DNA of 64,000 nt, taken from contig NC_090763.1 of assembly GCF_036898095.1 (NCBI RefSeq), positions 61,203,741 to 61,267,740 on the forward strand. Reading direction: 5' to 3'. This DNA is from Palaemon carinicauda. Lineage: Eukaryota > Arthropoda > Malacostraca > Decapoda > Palaemonidae. Below, piece after piece: positions 12,501-25,700 of the stretch (positions within the stretch are counted from its first letter, which is position 1; each line of letters opens with the position of its first letter). A model generated the notes under the pieces. The model searched no databases and was not told where the DNA came from. It saw only the letters and a program-made list of their open reading frames with translations. Position numbers and translations under genes: made by a program.

Positions 12501-15500
12501 TCGATGGAGACGAAACTTGAAATCGTAAAAAAGTACGAGTCTGGCATGCGTTTAAGTGCGATCGCCAAGGGGTATGGCCGGAATCCGTCTACGATAGGCA
12601 CCATCCTGAAGCAGAAGGCGGCCATCAAAGCAGCGGCACCTTCTAAGGGCGTCACTATTTTCTCCAACAAGAGAACCCACGTGCATGACGAGATGGAGAG
12701 GCTGCTGCTTGTGTGGATCAAAGACAAAGAGATCTCAGGAGACACCATCACTGAGACTACAATTTGCCAGAAGGCCTCCGCCATTTTCGGTGATCTCGTG
12801 CGTTCTCAGGCCGAAGAAGGGGCAGGAGAAGGAACATCCCAGCAGGAACCCCCCAGCAGGAACCCCCAGAGTTCAAGGCTTCTCGGGGGTGGTTCGAGAA
12901 ATTCAAGAAAAGGACTGGCATTCATTCAGTGGTACGGCATGGGGAGGCAGCCAGCTCGGACACGAAGGCCGCTGAAGCCTTTGTTAAAACGTTTGACGAG
13001 TTGACTCTGCAGGAAGGCTACAGTTCGCAGCAAGTTTTCAATTGCGACGAAACTGGGCTTTTCTGGAAGAAAATGCCTCGTCGGACGTTCATAACGGCGG
13101 AGAAGAGGCTACCCGGACATAAGCCCATGAAGGACAGGCTTACCCTTGCTTTTTGTGCAAATGCCAGTGGGGACTGCAAGATAAAGCCCCTGCTGGTGTA
13201 CCATTCTGAAAATCCCCGAGCCTTCAAAGCCCACAAAGTCATCAAGGAGAACCTTTCCGTGATGTGGAGGGCGAATGGTAAAGCCTGGGTAACGAGGCAA
13301 CTTTTCATTGATTGGGTGAATGTCTGCTTCGGTCCCACTGTCCGAAAATATTTGGAAGAAAAGCTCCTCCCTATGAAATGTCTGCTGGTGTTGGACAATG
13401 CTCCAGCTCACCCTCCTGGCCTCGAGGAATATCTTCTAGCCGAGTATTCCTTCATAAAGGTCCTGTATCTACCGCCTAACACCACCCCTCTCCTCCAGCC
13501 CATGGACCAGCAAGTTATTTCAAATTTTAAAAAATTGTACACAAAGCATCTCTTCCAGAGATGTTTCCAAGTCACAGAGAGTACAAACCTCACTCTGCGT
13601 GAATTCTGGAAAGATCACTTTAATATCGTGATATGCCTCAAACTCATCGATCTCGCTTGGCAGGAAGTTTCGAGGCGTACCCTGAACTCATCTTGGAGGA
13701 AGCTGTGGCCTGATGCTGTCTCTGCACGAGACTTCGAGGAGTTCGGGAAGCCTGGAGGCGAAGCCGAGATCGTTGACGATCCTGAACCCATTCAGCAGTC
13801 TGAGGTGGCTGACATCGTACATCTTGGTACGTCCATGGGGCTGGAAGTTAGCACCGAGGATATAGATGAACTTATCGAGGAGCACCACGAGGAGTTGACG
13901 ACGGACGACCTGAAGGAGTTGGAGACGATGCAAATGAGTGTTGTTCAAGAGCAGTTCTCTAGCGGTGATAAGGAGGATGTTACACCTTTGAAAACGGCAG
14001 ACATTAAGGAAATTCTCGCATGTTTCCATAAAATGGCAGACTACGTCGAAAAGGAACATCCAGAAAAAGTTTATACCAACCGTGCGCTTCAGCACTGCAA
14101 TGACGTTTGCCTAACGCATTTTAGAAATGTGTTGAAAAGTAGGCAGAAACAAGCTTCAATGGATAGTTTCTTATTAAAGAGGCCAGCGGTATTAGTAGGC
14201 CAAGACGAAGGTGAAAGTGAAGAAAAGAAACAGAAAAGAGGAAGTGATGAAGAAGTAGAAGGTGAAAGTAAAGAAAAGAAACAGATAAAAGAAAGTGATG
14301 AAGAAGTAGAAGAAATTTAGAAAATATGAAAAATGTAAAGTTATAAAAAACCCAAAAAAAAATTCAATTTTAAGTTTTATGTTAACGTTAAGTGTTAAAG
14401 TAATTTTTTCTTTCATTTTATAGTTTTCTATACGTAATGATAAGTGTTAATTATTTCTGCCATTTTTTTATTTCGTAAAGTTTAAGTGTTAATGTGTTAA
14501 GTGTGTAAATTACTGTACGTAGTCTGTCACTTGTTACGTTTTCTGCCTTATGCCATCCTCCTCTGCCGCGACTTCGCTATCGGACATCGTCTCAATCAAA
14601 AGGTAAGTTTCAACTTTTTTGTTACACTAATTAACTGTAACCTTTTTTTCAGGGTATCAATCCTTAATTTAGGTGTACGTACAGGTGACTTTTAAATATT
14701 AAACTTAGCCGGTGAATACAGTATATAAATAGCTGACGTCTCCGTCGGTCGACAGATTCCAAAAACTCGCGAGCGATCGCCATGAAGGATGCCGGGTGTG
14801 CCCACCAGCGCCGACTATCGGCCAGATACCGCATATACTTCTCAACCAAACCAGTTTTTCTCTGTCGGTGTTAAAGACAACACTGATTCCGCTCGCGCTT
14901 GACCTCGAGTTTTCTACCGATTGGTGAAGTACTTGGTTTTGGTCTTATTGCTTTCGCTGTGTTGGATTATTCAATACTATCTTCAAAAGAAATACTTTTG
15001 AAAGGAGAGGAAAAGTTTTTGCCCTTGCTTTTTTAATCTCGCTCTGGTTTTTCCATAGAGAAAAGATGGCCGACCCTTCCCTCAGTGTACGGAAGTGTGT
15101 TAAAGGCTTTTAGTAATTATTTTATCACTTTATAAATTATAGTTGATATTTATAGATTTACCTCTATATTTTTTATATCTCACTCGCCTTTATTAGGCCT
15201 CTTCGATTAGCTTTCCATTTATACTAAACATCGAAATAAATTTTATGTTTTTGTTTATATGCGGCCTTTACCTATTCTTTGTAGGCGGTCCTAACTTGGA
15301 AAACGAAGTTAAACAACGTTGAGCCCATTCAACTTTTATTTTTGTTTAGATTAAAACAGTTGCTCTGTAAGAGTGATGAGATGAATATTTTTAGAAAATA
15401 TTTTAAGAAATTTATTCTTTGAATAGTCTTCGTACTGTTTTTCAAAGATGAACTAACGTTTGGTTTATTTATGCTACGCAGTTTGCGCTCTATCGTTATG

Positions 15501-15706
15501 ATAGAGAAAGAGAGAATCAAGGTTTCATTTTGCAGAAAGAGTAAATCGATTTTGACGTTTTGTTCATTCTTCTTTCAACCTGAGGTTTTTTAGATACTAA
15601 TTTAAAGGAACATGTTAATTTTCAATTTCTGAGTCCTTTCAGTTTTTTCCTTTAGTCATATAACCTGTTATTGACGAAGGGTGAGTGGGCCATTCTCTTG
15701 TGAGTG

Positions 15707-15778
<72 letters not shown>

Positions 15779-18700
15779 TCCGATCTTTATTCTCGTCCCA
15801 AGTCTCTGTACAAGGAGTTTGGGAGCGAGTAACGTTGTTCTCGCTTCAGTTTTTTACTCTCGTCCCAAGTCTCTGTACGGGGAGAGAGGATAAAACGTTT
15901 TAGTTTTTATTCTCGTCCCAAGGCACTGTACGGTGAGAGATTGAAAACGTAGTCCTTAGTGAACTAGTGTTTAGTCTCATCCCCAGTTACTGATCTTTTT
16001 AACTTTATATATTTCCGTTTTATTCGATATATATATGTATACTGTATGTTTATTGAGTTTTGCATGTGTGTTTCATTTTGTACTAATGTGCTTACATTAT
16101 ACGACTCATTTCGCAATTCTAATCTTTTGATTTAAGGGAGAATTGCGTGCTTTAGGTAGAAATCAGTTTTATTCATGTCTAATGTGAAATTATTAAAAAA
16201 TGTGATATCAGTGAAGTAAGTGCAAAAAACATGTTCTGTGTTGCGGAGGGTTTGTTTGTTCGTGCTTGTCACTTGCCTAGTCCGAGACCTCTTTCAGGCT
16301 CCCCTGCACCAGGGAGAAGGAATGTCGTAGGACCTAAGGGAGTGAGGAATGTAAACCAACGAACAGACGTTCCCTCAAAGGTATCAGACGTTGCTCGTCA
16401 AGCATGTCCTTGCCATAAGACAGGAAAGACGAAGTTTCTCCTCGTCTTCCAATGATTCGTCTCTTTAAAAGCCTGGGCGTAAAGTTTCGAGACGTTTGAA
16501 ACGTTTATTAGTTCCTTCAGAACAAGTTCAACGTCTTAGCTGTAGTCATCATAAGAGTCCCGTTCATAGCGATGACGTTCATGTACAGACGTTTCTGCCA
16601 CAGACTCGACGTGACGTTGAGCGGTAGACACCGTAGACACAACGTGACGTCGAGTGTCAGTCACCGTAGTCATGATATAGCATCGATCAGCAGTCACCGC
16701 TGTTACTACGTGACGTTTGAACGTCAGCCACCGCAGTCACAGCGTGACGTTGAGCTGCAGACACCGCAGACACGACGTGACGTTGAGCGGTAGACACCGT
16801 AGACATGACGTGACGTCGAGGGTCAGTCATCGTAGTCACGATATAGCATCGAACAGCAGTCACCGCTGTTACTACGGGACGTTTGAACGTCAGTTACTTC
16901 TGTCACGACGTGTAGTAGAATAACATTCTCTGCAGTCACAACGTGACATCGTCCCTCCAACTTTAACTTCTGTTCATATACAAGTTGATGTAGCCTGTCA
17001 GGCTTTTCCTTCACGTCATTCTGAATATAAATCTCCTTCTCGCAAGACTTTAGATTTATCAGATGATGTGCCTTCTGAAGTTGATGACCCCCTTTCAACT
17101 AATGTACCTTTGGAGAGTCATTCAGAAGAGGAGTAACCTAGGGTGGTCCAACAATCCCTTGTTTTTTAATTATGAATTTCTTTAGTGAAATTTTGTCCTA
17201 CTCGTTTTGTAACGGCTGCTTCGCCGTCTGAGTTTACTCTTGGCATGACTTTCTTCGACTCCTACATTTACGAAGTCAGTTCTCTCTTGTTCTTCCAAGA
17301 GGGCCATGCTCTTACTGGGAGACTGGTTGGAATCCAGGAGAAGTTTAGGAAAGTCTGCTTTTGCTTTTCCTCCTTCTTAATTAGCTTCTCGCTCGGGCGT
17401 CTGGTGTGACACAGGAGAAGCTCGAGGAGAAGTTCTCGGCTTGGGAGTACCTGCCTCTGCCCAGGGAGACTTCTTAAGCCTAGTGGACTCTCCTCGTCGT
17501 CTAGCCATGAGACGCTCCAAGATTTTATGGTCTGCTTCAGAGCTAGACCATCTCCTGTTAGGAGTTTTTTCGAGTGTTTGAAGTTTTTTATTTGTTGGAT
17601 TGGTCACTGGGAGCCTTAAGTAAGAAGGTCTCTCCAATTGTCCATGTATTGCTGTACAATTATGTCATGCATGAACAAGGCTATCAGGGATGGCTCCAAT
17701 GATCTGGCAGCCACGTTCACTGCAGGAACAAGGCTATCAGGGATGGCTCCAATGATCTGGCAGCCACGTTCACTGCAGGAGTACTTAAGATGTAAGTGCG
17801 CTCAATGTGTTCATTGTCAAGACAAAGTTCACGATGAAGACTACCAAATCTGTCTTGGCAGCAGTAAGGGAAGGCGACTGGATGGTCTCTCTCGACCTTC
17901 AGGATGCATACTTCTACATCCCGATTCATCCAAACTTTCAACAACATCTGAGGTTTGTGGACGGGAAAGTAATGTACCAATTTCGAGCACTGCTTCGGCC
18001 TCATTCCTGCTCCTCTTGTTTTTACAAGGCCCTTGCAAAATGTAGCAGGCTTTCTACATTTTTTGAGGATTCAGAGCCTCCCTTTATTTTGACGACTGGC
18101 TAATCAGGGCGTCGTCATTAAATCGCTGTCTGGAGAGCCTCTAATGGACATTAGACCTAACCAAGGAGCTAGGTCTCATAGTGAACGTAGAGAAGTCGTA
18201 ACTTACAGTACTCCATCCCAGACTATTCTTTATTTGGGAATGGAGATACAGTGTCGGATTTTTCGGGCCTTTTCGTCTCCCACAAGAATGGAACAAGCTC
18301 TGTTAAAAGTCCTTCACTTGCAAGAGAAAAACAGTTGCTTTGTAAGAGTTTGAACGAGCCTCGTGGGAACTCTTTCATCGCTGGGGAGACTCAACCTTTG
18401 CCCTCTCCAATTTCACCTAAACCATTGGAACAAGGAGAAGGGCTTAGAGAGTATCTCTTTCCCAATCTCCAACTCAGTCTAGACATGTCTGACTTGGTGG
18501 GACAGCAACATCAGACTTCAAGAAGGTCTTTCTCTTGCGATCAAGAACCCAAACCATGTGTTGTATTCAGATGCATCGGATTTGGGTTAGGGAGCTCCGC
18601 TGAACAGTCTGGAATGCTCGGGTCATTGGTCCACGGATCAGAAGGAACTCCATTTAAGGCAAGTAACATCTCTCCTTTGGCGAGATTTGTGCAAGGAAAA

Positions 18701-21700
18701 ATGAATGTCTTGGCGGACTGCCTCAGCAGAAGAGGACAAGTCATCTCCATGGAGTGGACGTTGCATAAGACTGTGTGCGAGAAGCTATGGATGACATGGG
18801 GTCAACCCACCATAGATCTTTTTGCGGCTTCACTGACAAAGAGGCTCTCGACTTACTGCTTTCCAGTTCCAGAGGCAGCCCACATAGACGCTTTCCTGCT
18901 GGACTGGTCTCACCTGGACGTTTATGCCTTTCCACCTTTCAAGATCCTAAACAAGGTGCTGCAGAAGTTCACCTCTCACGAAGGGACCAGGTTGACGTTG
19001 GTTGCTCCACTCTGGCCCGCGAGAGAGTGGTTCACAGAGGTACTTCTATGGCTGGTAGACGTTCCAAGAAGTCTGCCGTTACGGATGGATCTCTTGCGAC
19101 AGCCTCACGTAAAGAGATTTCATCAAAGCCTCCCCACGCTTCGTCTAACTGCCTTCAGACTATCGAAAGACTTGAGCTCGAGGGTTTTTGAAGGAGGCAG
19201 CTAGAGCGATCGCGAGGGCTAGAAGATCCTCTACCATCAGGATCTATCAGTCGAAATGGGAGGTATTTAGAGACTGGTGCAAGTCTTCCTCTATTTCCTC
19301 TTCCAAGGGCCTCTGTAGCGCAGATTGCAGATTTTCTGCTTTATCTGAGAATCGGTTGCTCCCTCTCTGCATCCACCATTAAAGGCTACAGAAGCATGTT
19401 AGCTTCTGTTTTCAGGCATAAGGGTTTGGATCTTTCTAATAACAAAGATCTCCAAGACCTGCTTAAGTCTTTCGAGACTTCCAAGGAGCGTCATATTTCG
19501 ACTCCTGCTTGGAACTTGGACGTGGTCCTACAGTTCCTTATGTCAGACAGGTTTGAACCATTAAATTCAGCCTCCCTGAAGGATCTTACCCTCAAGACAC
19601 TTTTTTTTGGTGAGCTTGGCTTCGGCTAAAAGGGTTAGTGAGATACATGCTTTTAGCAAGAATGTCGGCTTCTCCGCTAATAAAGCAGTATGCGCTCTTC
19701 AACTTGGTTTTTTGGCCAAGAATGAACTTCCGTCTCGTCCTTGGCCTAAATCATTTGAAATCCCCAGTCTTTCTGAGATTGTGGGGAATGAAGTTGAAAG
19801 AGTGCTGTGCCCCGTTAGAGCTCTTAAATTTTGTTTATCCAGAACTAAACCGCGACGAGGTTGTTCAGAGGCTTTATGGTGCTCCGTTAAAAAGCCCTCT
19901 TTGCCCATGTCTAAGAATGCGTGGTCTTATTTTATTAGACTTTTGATTCGGGAGGCACACACTCATTTAAGTGAGAAGGATCATAATTTACTTAAAGTCA
20001 AGGCTCATGAAGTTGAGCGATAGCAACTTCTGTAGCGTTTAAGCAAAATAGATCCATTAAAAGTATTATGGACGCGACCTTTTGGAGAGGCAAGTCGGTT
20101 TTTGCTTCATATTACTTGAAAGATGTCCAGACTCTTTATGAGGACTGCTACACACTGGGACCATTCGTAGCAGCGAGTGCAGTAGTGGGTGAAGGCTCTA
20201 CCACTACATTCCCTTAATCCCAATATCCTTTTAATCTACTCTTGAAATTTTTAATCTTATTTTGGGTTGTACGGGAGACTAAGAAGTCTTTCGCAATCTT
20301 TTTGATTTGGCGGGTGGTCAAAATATTGTTTCTTGAGAGCGCCCAGATTAAGGGTATTGATGAGGTCCTGTTATAGGGGTGTTCACCCTAGATATAGCAG
20401 CTCCTGGGAGTCTTTCAGCATCCTAAGAGGATCGCTGGGCTTCGTGAGGATAGCGGACTAATGAGGCAGAGTAATTATCAGAGTCAGCTTCCTTACCAGG
20501 TACCTATACTTAAGTTTGTTTTTTGAATAGTTGTCAAAAACTCTTGAGCATATACGCCTTTATTGTTTTAATACTGGTCTCTACCCACCACCATGGGTGT
20601 GAATCAGCTATTTATATATTCACCGGCTAAGTTTAATATTTAAAAATGATATTTTCATTATAAAATAAATTTTTGAATATACTTACCCGGTGAATATATA
20701 ATATTAAAGGCCCTCCCTTCCTCCCCGATAGAGACCCTACGGACTGAGAAAAACTGGTTTGGTTGAGAAGTATATGCGGTATCTGGCCGATAGTCGGCGC
20801 TGGTGGGCACACCCGGCATCCTTCATGGCGATCGCTCGCGAGTTTTTGGAATCTGTCGACCGACGGAGACGTCAGCTATTTATATATTCACCGGGTAAGT
20901 ATATTCAAAAATTTATTTTATAATGAAAATATCATAATACACCTTCACTGATCCAAATGCTTAACATACAGTACCGTAACTTTTATACAGTAGTAAAAAA
21001 AACGGACCATTTTCTTAGGGCTTGGAGGGGATAACTAGGCTATAACTACATTATTGAATAATCTCATGGTGGTTTCTGGAATGGATTAGGCTGTTTTTAA
21101 CGGTTGGGTTAATTATTGAATGATAGAAATGGCTGCATTGCATGTTTATTACTACAGTTTAGCGTGTTTATGAAAGAAAAGGTGTCTTTTCGTAAGGCTT
21201 GGAACGGATTAGGCTATTTACATGTAAAACGCGACTCAGGATACGAAAAAACCAGGATACGAAACCGTATCCTGAACGGATTACTTTTGTATCCTGAGGC
21301 ATCACTGTAGTTTCCTCTGCAACTGTCTGTTCCCAAACAGAAACTTAGCCTATCACCTGATATTATTTTCTCAAGTTGATAGGAGGCACATTAGAGTCAA
21401 CACTCTTGCACCTCTTTGGGTCCTAGTGTTGTAACCTCCCAGGATTTTAAACCACTTAGTTAGGTTATAGGAACTTTCTCCTTAAGAAACAACCCAGTTT
21501 GGTGATAAGAACTTTCTCCTTAATAAAACAACCCATTTTGGGTATAGGAGCTTTCTCCTTAAAAAAAAACACCCAGTTTGGTTATAGAAAATTTCTCCTT
21601 AGAAAACTGCCCAGTTTGGTTATAGAAACTTTCTCCTTAAAAAAGCCACCCAATTTGGTTATAGAAACTTTCTCCTTAAAAAAGCCACCCAGTTTGGTTA

Positions 21701-22760
21701 TAGGAACTTTCTCCTTTAAAAAAAAAAAAAACCCAGTTTTGTTCTAGGAACTTTCTCATTAAAAATCACCCAGTTTGGTTATAGGAACTTCCTCCTTAAA
21801 ATAAGTCACCCAGTTTGGTTATAGGAACTTCATACTTAAAATAAGTCACCAGTTTGGTTATAGGAACTTCCTCCTTAAAATAAGTCTCCTATTAAAGGAG
21901 AATAGTTTATATCTCTGTAGGAACAAATAAAATTTTTTTAAAGCAAATTTTATTTGTCTAAACTATACAAACCCGAATCCTTTAGGTCACACTTTCTAGG
22001 TGAGGGTCAAAGTTACTACTGTGTGTGCTGGCAGGGGGGTTGGGGGAAGGAATGGGGCTTTACCACCCACCAGTAACTACCAACACCTCATTATAAAATT
22101 TAACAGCCGAGCTCCAGCTTCGCTGAAATCATGCTCCTATTGAAGGACTCAGGTTTTTATAGTTAGGAAAAATAACAAAATACTTTAAGAATTTGTGGGG
22201 TTTTTTATACACTTTTATTTTTTTTTGCATTTATTCCCTAAATCTTGGTGGAAAGCAGCTAAAGTTTATAAGGTATCGTTACTTTATGAAATGTAACATT
22301 TGCTTCAAATATATATTTTTTTTAGGTTGTGATTCTTGGCGATGGAGGAGTTGGGAAATCATGCCTCATGAATCGTTTCGTTACCAACCGCTTTGATGAG
22401 CATTCATTTCATACTATAGGTGTTGAGTTTCTAAATAAAGAAATAGAACTGGGCGGAGAAACTTATACCCTACAAGTAAGTGTTAAGCCTTAACCTGTGT
22501 ATTTTTTTTTATACGGGAACAGTCAAAGGAGCTACATTACTGTACTAGCAAAGTGGAGTAGATTTGTTTATCAATTCATTAAGAAGTTCATGCGTTTTGT
22601 AGAAAGAATAATGGAACCATAAATACACAATGTTATATTGATTGTCTTTTTGACTTATGATAGAGGGTGTCATAGATCAGCAAAAGTTTCATGCCTGGAA
22701 CAGGGTGTTAATAATTATTCAATATATGAGTCTTTCAGTCGAGAAACATGCCAAGTGCCA

Positions 22761-22794
<34 letters not shown>

Positions 22795-25700
22795 ATAATA
22801 ATAATAATGATAATAATATTAATGATGAAAATAATATAATAATAATGGTAATAATAATAATAATAATAATTATAATTTTGATATTGATAATAATAATAAT
22901 AATAAAAATATTAATAATAATAAAAATAATAATAGTAATAATAATATTAATAAAATGGCGCTTGGCATGTTTCTCGACTGAAAGACTCATATATAAGAAA
23001 TTGTTAAACTGTATGCCTTTATGATGACCTTTCTGTGTCCACTATTGGTACACAATTAAGTTTGATATACTTTTACTGTTACCAGTAGCTGTTTGCTAGA
23101 TAGAATAAATATTTCATGTTTTTAATTTGTATTTCCAGTTAGTGTAAAATTAAGGGAAATTAAAATTTATTTAACACAGCCCAATCAGTTTACATCTGCT
23201 TAATCCTCTCATTAGTAGCACTTATGGACAACTATACTGTAGAAGACAAAGAAAGAAAAAGATAAAAGTCCTTCATATGGCAAGTTATCCATCTTGTGGC
23301 ACTGGTGGCGATCAAGTCATTTCCTGTGTCCATTAAGCAAGTAGTAAAATCTTACTTCTTTTGTGTTGGGTATGGTTAAATTTAAAGTTTTCTTCATTGA
23401 AAATTTCATGTTTCTAATTTTTAAATATTTAACTTAGCCGGTGAATATATAATAGCTGCAACTCTGTTGCTCGACAGACACATACATAAAAAACTCGCGA
23501 GCGATCGCTATGCAGGTTGCGGGTGTGCCCACCAGCGCCAACTGTCGGCCAGATACCACTCTCGATGTAAACAAAACCTTCAATTTCTTCTCTGTCGACG
23601 TGTCGACAAGACGTACTTTTACTCGCTGTAGAACCTGGAGTTTTTCCCATCATATTTGGTGAAGTACTTTAATTTGGTTTGAGCTTTCGCAGTACAGGTG
23701 TTTTTCTTCAAATAAATCCTTGAACTCTTTTTTGAATCGGATTAATTGTTGATGACTTAGATCGTTTTTTGGAATTTTCCCTTGACTAATTCAAAATGGC
23801 TGACCCTTCTCAAGTTCCCAAGTTTCGAAAGTGTAATGCTAGGGACTGTAAGAGGCGTCTTCCAAAGGCTTCTCTCGACCCTCACACTGTTTGTTCCAAT
23901 TGTCAGGGTAAAACCTGTCAATTGGGAGATCGGTGTGAGGAATGCGTGGGCCTTTCGGAATTCGATTGGATCGAATTTGATAAATATACACGCAGACTAG
24001 AGAGAGATAGGGTAAGGAGAAGTTCTTCTAGGTCTGTAGATTTTTCCTCTCCACATGCCCCTGAACCTAATCCTTCCCCTGTAGTGGTTGTTCCTAACCC
24101 CCCTCCTAGCACTCAGGAACCGTCTATGCAAGACATGATGCGTGCTATTCATGCCTTGGGGGAGAGAGTTGAGGCTTTAGCAAGTGACCGGAATCAACTC
24201 ATGGCGGACGTGAAGGAACTCAAGTGCCAAAGTGCCACGACGGATAGTGTCAAAGTGCCTAGTGTTACGCAAAGTGTTGTGAACAGTGTTGCGACCGAGG
24301 GTTCGTCTGTTCGTGCCTGTCGTCCACCTAGTCCGGGACCTCTTGCAAGCTCCCAAGCCCAGGGGAGAAGCAATGTCGTACGACTTATGGGTTCGAGAGG
24401 CCTTGATCAGCGAACAGACGTTCCCTCTTTGGTATCAGGCGGATCTCGTCAAGATCGCCCCTACCAAAGTAAGACGAGAGAGCCCATTTTTACCTCGTCG
24501 TCCGAAGGTGTTTCACGTAAGAAACCTTGGACCAAAGTCTCTAGACCTTTAAAGCGTAAGTCGGTCCCTTCAGGACAAGTCCAACGTCCCGGATGTAGCC
24601 ACTGGGACAGTTCGGACCCGTTGCCGTCATCTGATGACTGCTCGCCGCCTAAGAGAGGCAAAGTTGTGCCGTCTCATTCGCTAACCCCGTCTGTTACCGC
24701 ACCTGCTTCCGTAGACCCTAAATGGAGGACTACAACGCTGAGAAGGTTTCCGTTGAACCTACTGGCCATCAGCCATCCAAGCGTTCTGTTGTGCGTCCTG
24801 TTGACGTGGATGTAGCTTTCTCGCGTCAACCAGTTGGGGTGTTACCTCCACCGATGCGACCCAGTGTGGATTTCCAGCCGCACGTTGACGTTAGGCAACG
24901 CACTGATGTGATTGGTGACGTTCAGGACGTTCATCAACCATCAGAGTTGACTTGTTTTGACGCGGTGCGTCAACCTCCACAACCCGGTATGGTGTTGACT
25001 GCACAACCCAGACGGTCTAAACAGTCTCAGGTGGATGCTGTGCGTCCTCGCGCACCTGTTGTTGTTGACAGTTCCCAGACTGTTCAGCAGTTCCAGGACG
25101 CTGCGTCCGGCTCCGTCACGTATGCACCAGTGCGACCGGACTCTGCGAGTCAAACGTTGCCTACTCCTTTGCCGTTTTCTCATCAGTTATCGGATGAGGA
25201 ACTGTCAGATGAGGACGTTGCTGAACCACAGCCTGAGGATCAGCCTTCAGAATTAGATGAGCCTAAAGCAGTTCAACCATCCTTGGACTTTAGAAAAGTC
25301 ATGGTTGTTTTTAAAGAGTTGTTCCCTGATCACTTTATTTCTGTGGCTCCTCGTTCGCCGCCGTCCGAGTTTGTCTTAGGCGTTCCTGCTACCATGCCTG
25401 CCTTTACTAAACTCGTTCTCTCTCGCTCATCCAAGAGAGCTTTACGGCTGTTAGGGGATTGGTTAGAGACCAAGAGGAGTTTAGGGAAGACGGCGTTTGC
25501 CTTCCTCCCATCTAAACTCTCGTCTAGATCGAGCGTCTGGTATGCCACGGGAGAAGTTCTCGGCTTGGGAGTTCCTGCTTCTGCCCAGGGCGACTTCTCA
25601 AGTCTTGTAGACTCTCCCCGCCGCCTTGCCATGAGACGCTCGAAGATTAGTTGGTCACCCTCGGACCTGGACCACCTTCTTAAAGGCATATTTAGGGCGT

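Larger units (their letters stand above)
14690..20935 (+). mobile_element. DIRS-type retrotransposon, element 2 (nested in Tigger)
   Basis: A 6.2-kb copy inserted in the 3' part of the Tigger element with no target duplication. It has a left ITR (14690-14863), an internal complementary region (20607-20703) and a right ITR (20745-20935). It is internally deleted and non-autonomous. It shares with element 1 the same gag-to-RT deletion junction and the same 53-bp duplication. It also lacks about 190 bp of RNase H near 18660. It carries the 1.1-kb non-coding 5' module. Confidence 0.9.
11928..21307 (+). mobile_element. Tigger/pogo DNA transposon, interrupted by DIRS element 2
   Basis: Terminal inverted repeats start CAGTGATACCTC on the left and CAGTGATGCCTC on the right (reverse complement), and both continue with GGATAC. 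TA is duplicated at 11926-11927 and 21308-21309. The transposon proper is 11928-14689 plus 20936-21307, about 3.13 kb. Several GGATACGAAA motifs recur just inside both ends and could be transposase binding sites. It encodes a DDD-type transposase with one frameshift. It has inserted in the ancient DIRS-like remnant and was itself hit by DIRS element 2. Confidence 0.92.

Noticed and set aside
15685..15903. Frames rich in Arg-Glu repeats at 3071-3262, 15685-15903 and 47744-47983
   Set aside because: They are (GA)n microsatellites read in frame, with no domain or conservation.
22638..23024. Ile/Asn-rich frames on both strands
   Set aside because: They come from the TAA/TTA core of the hairpin element.
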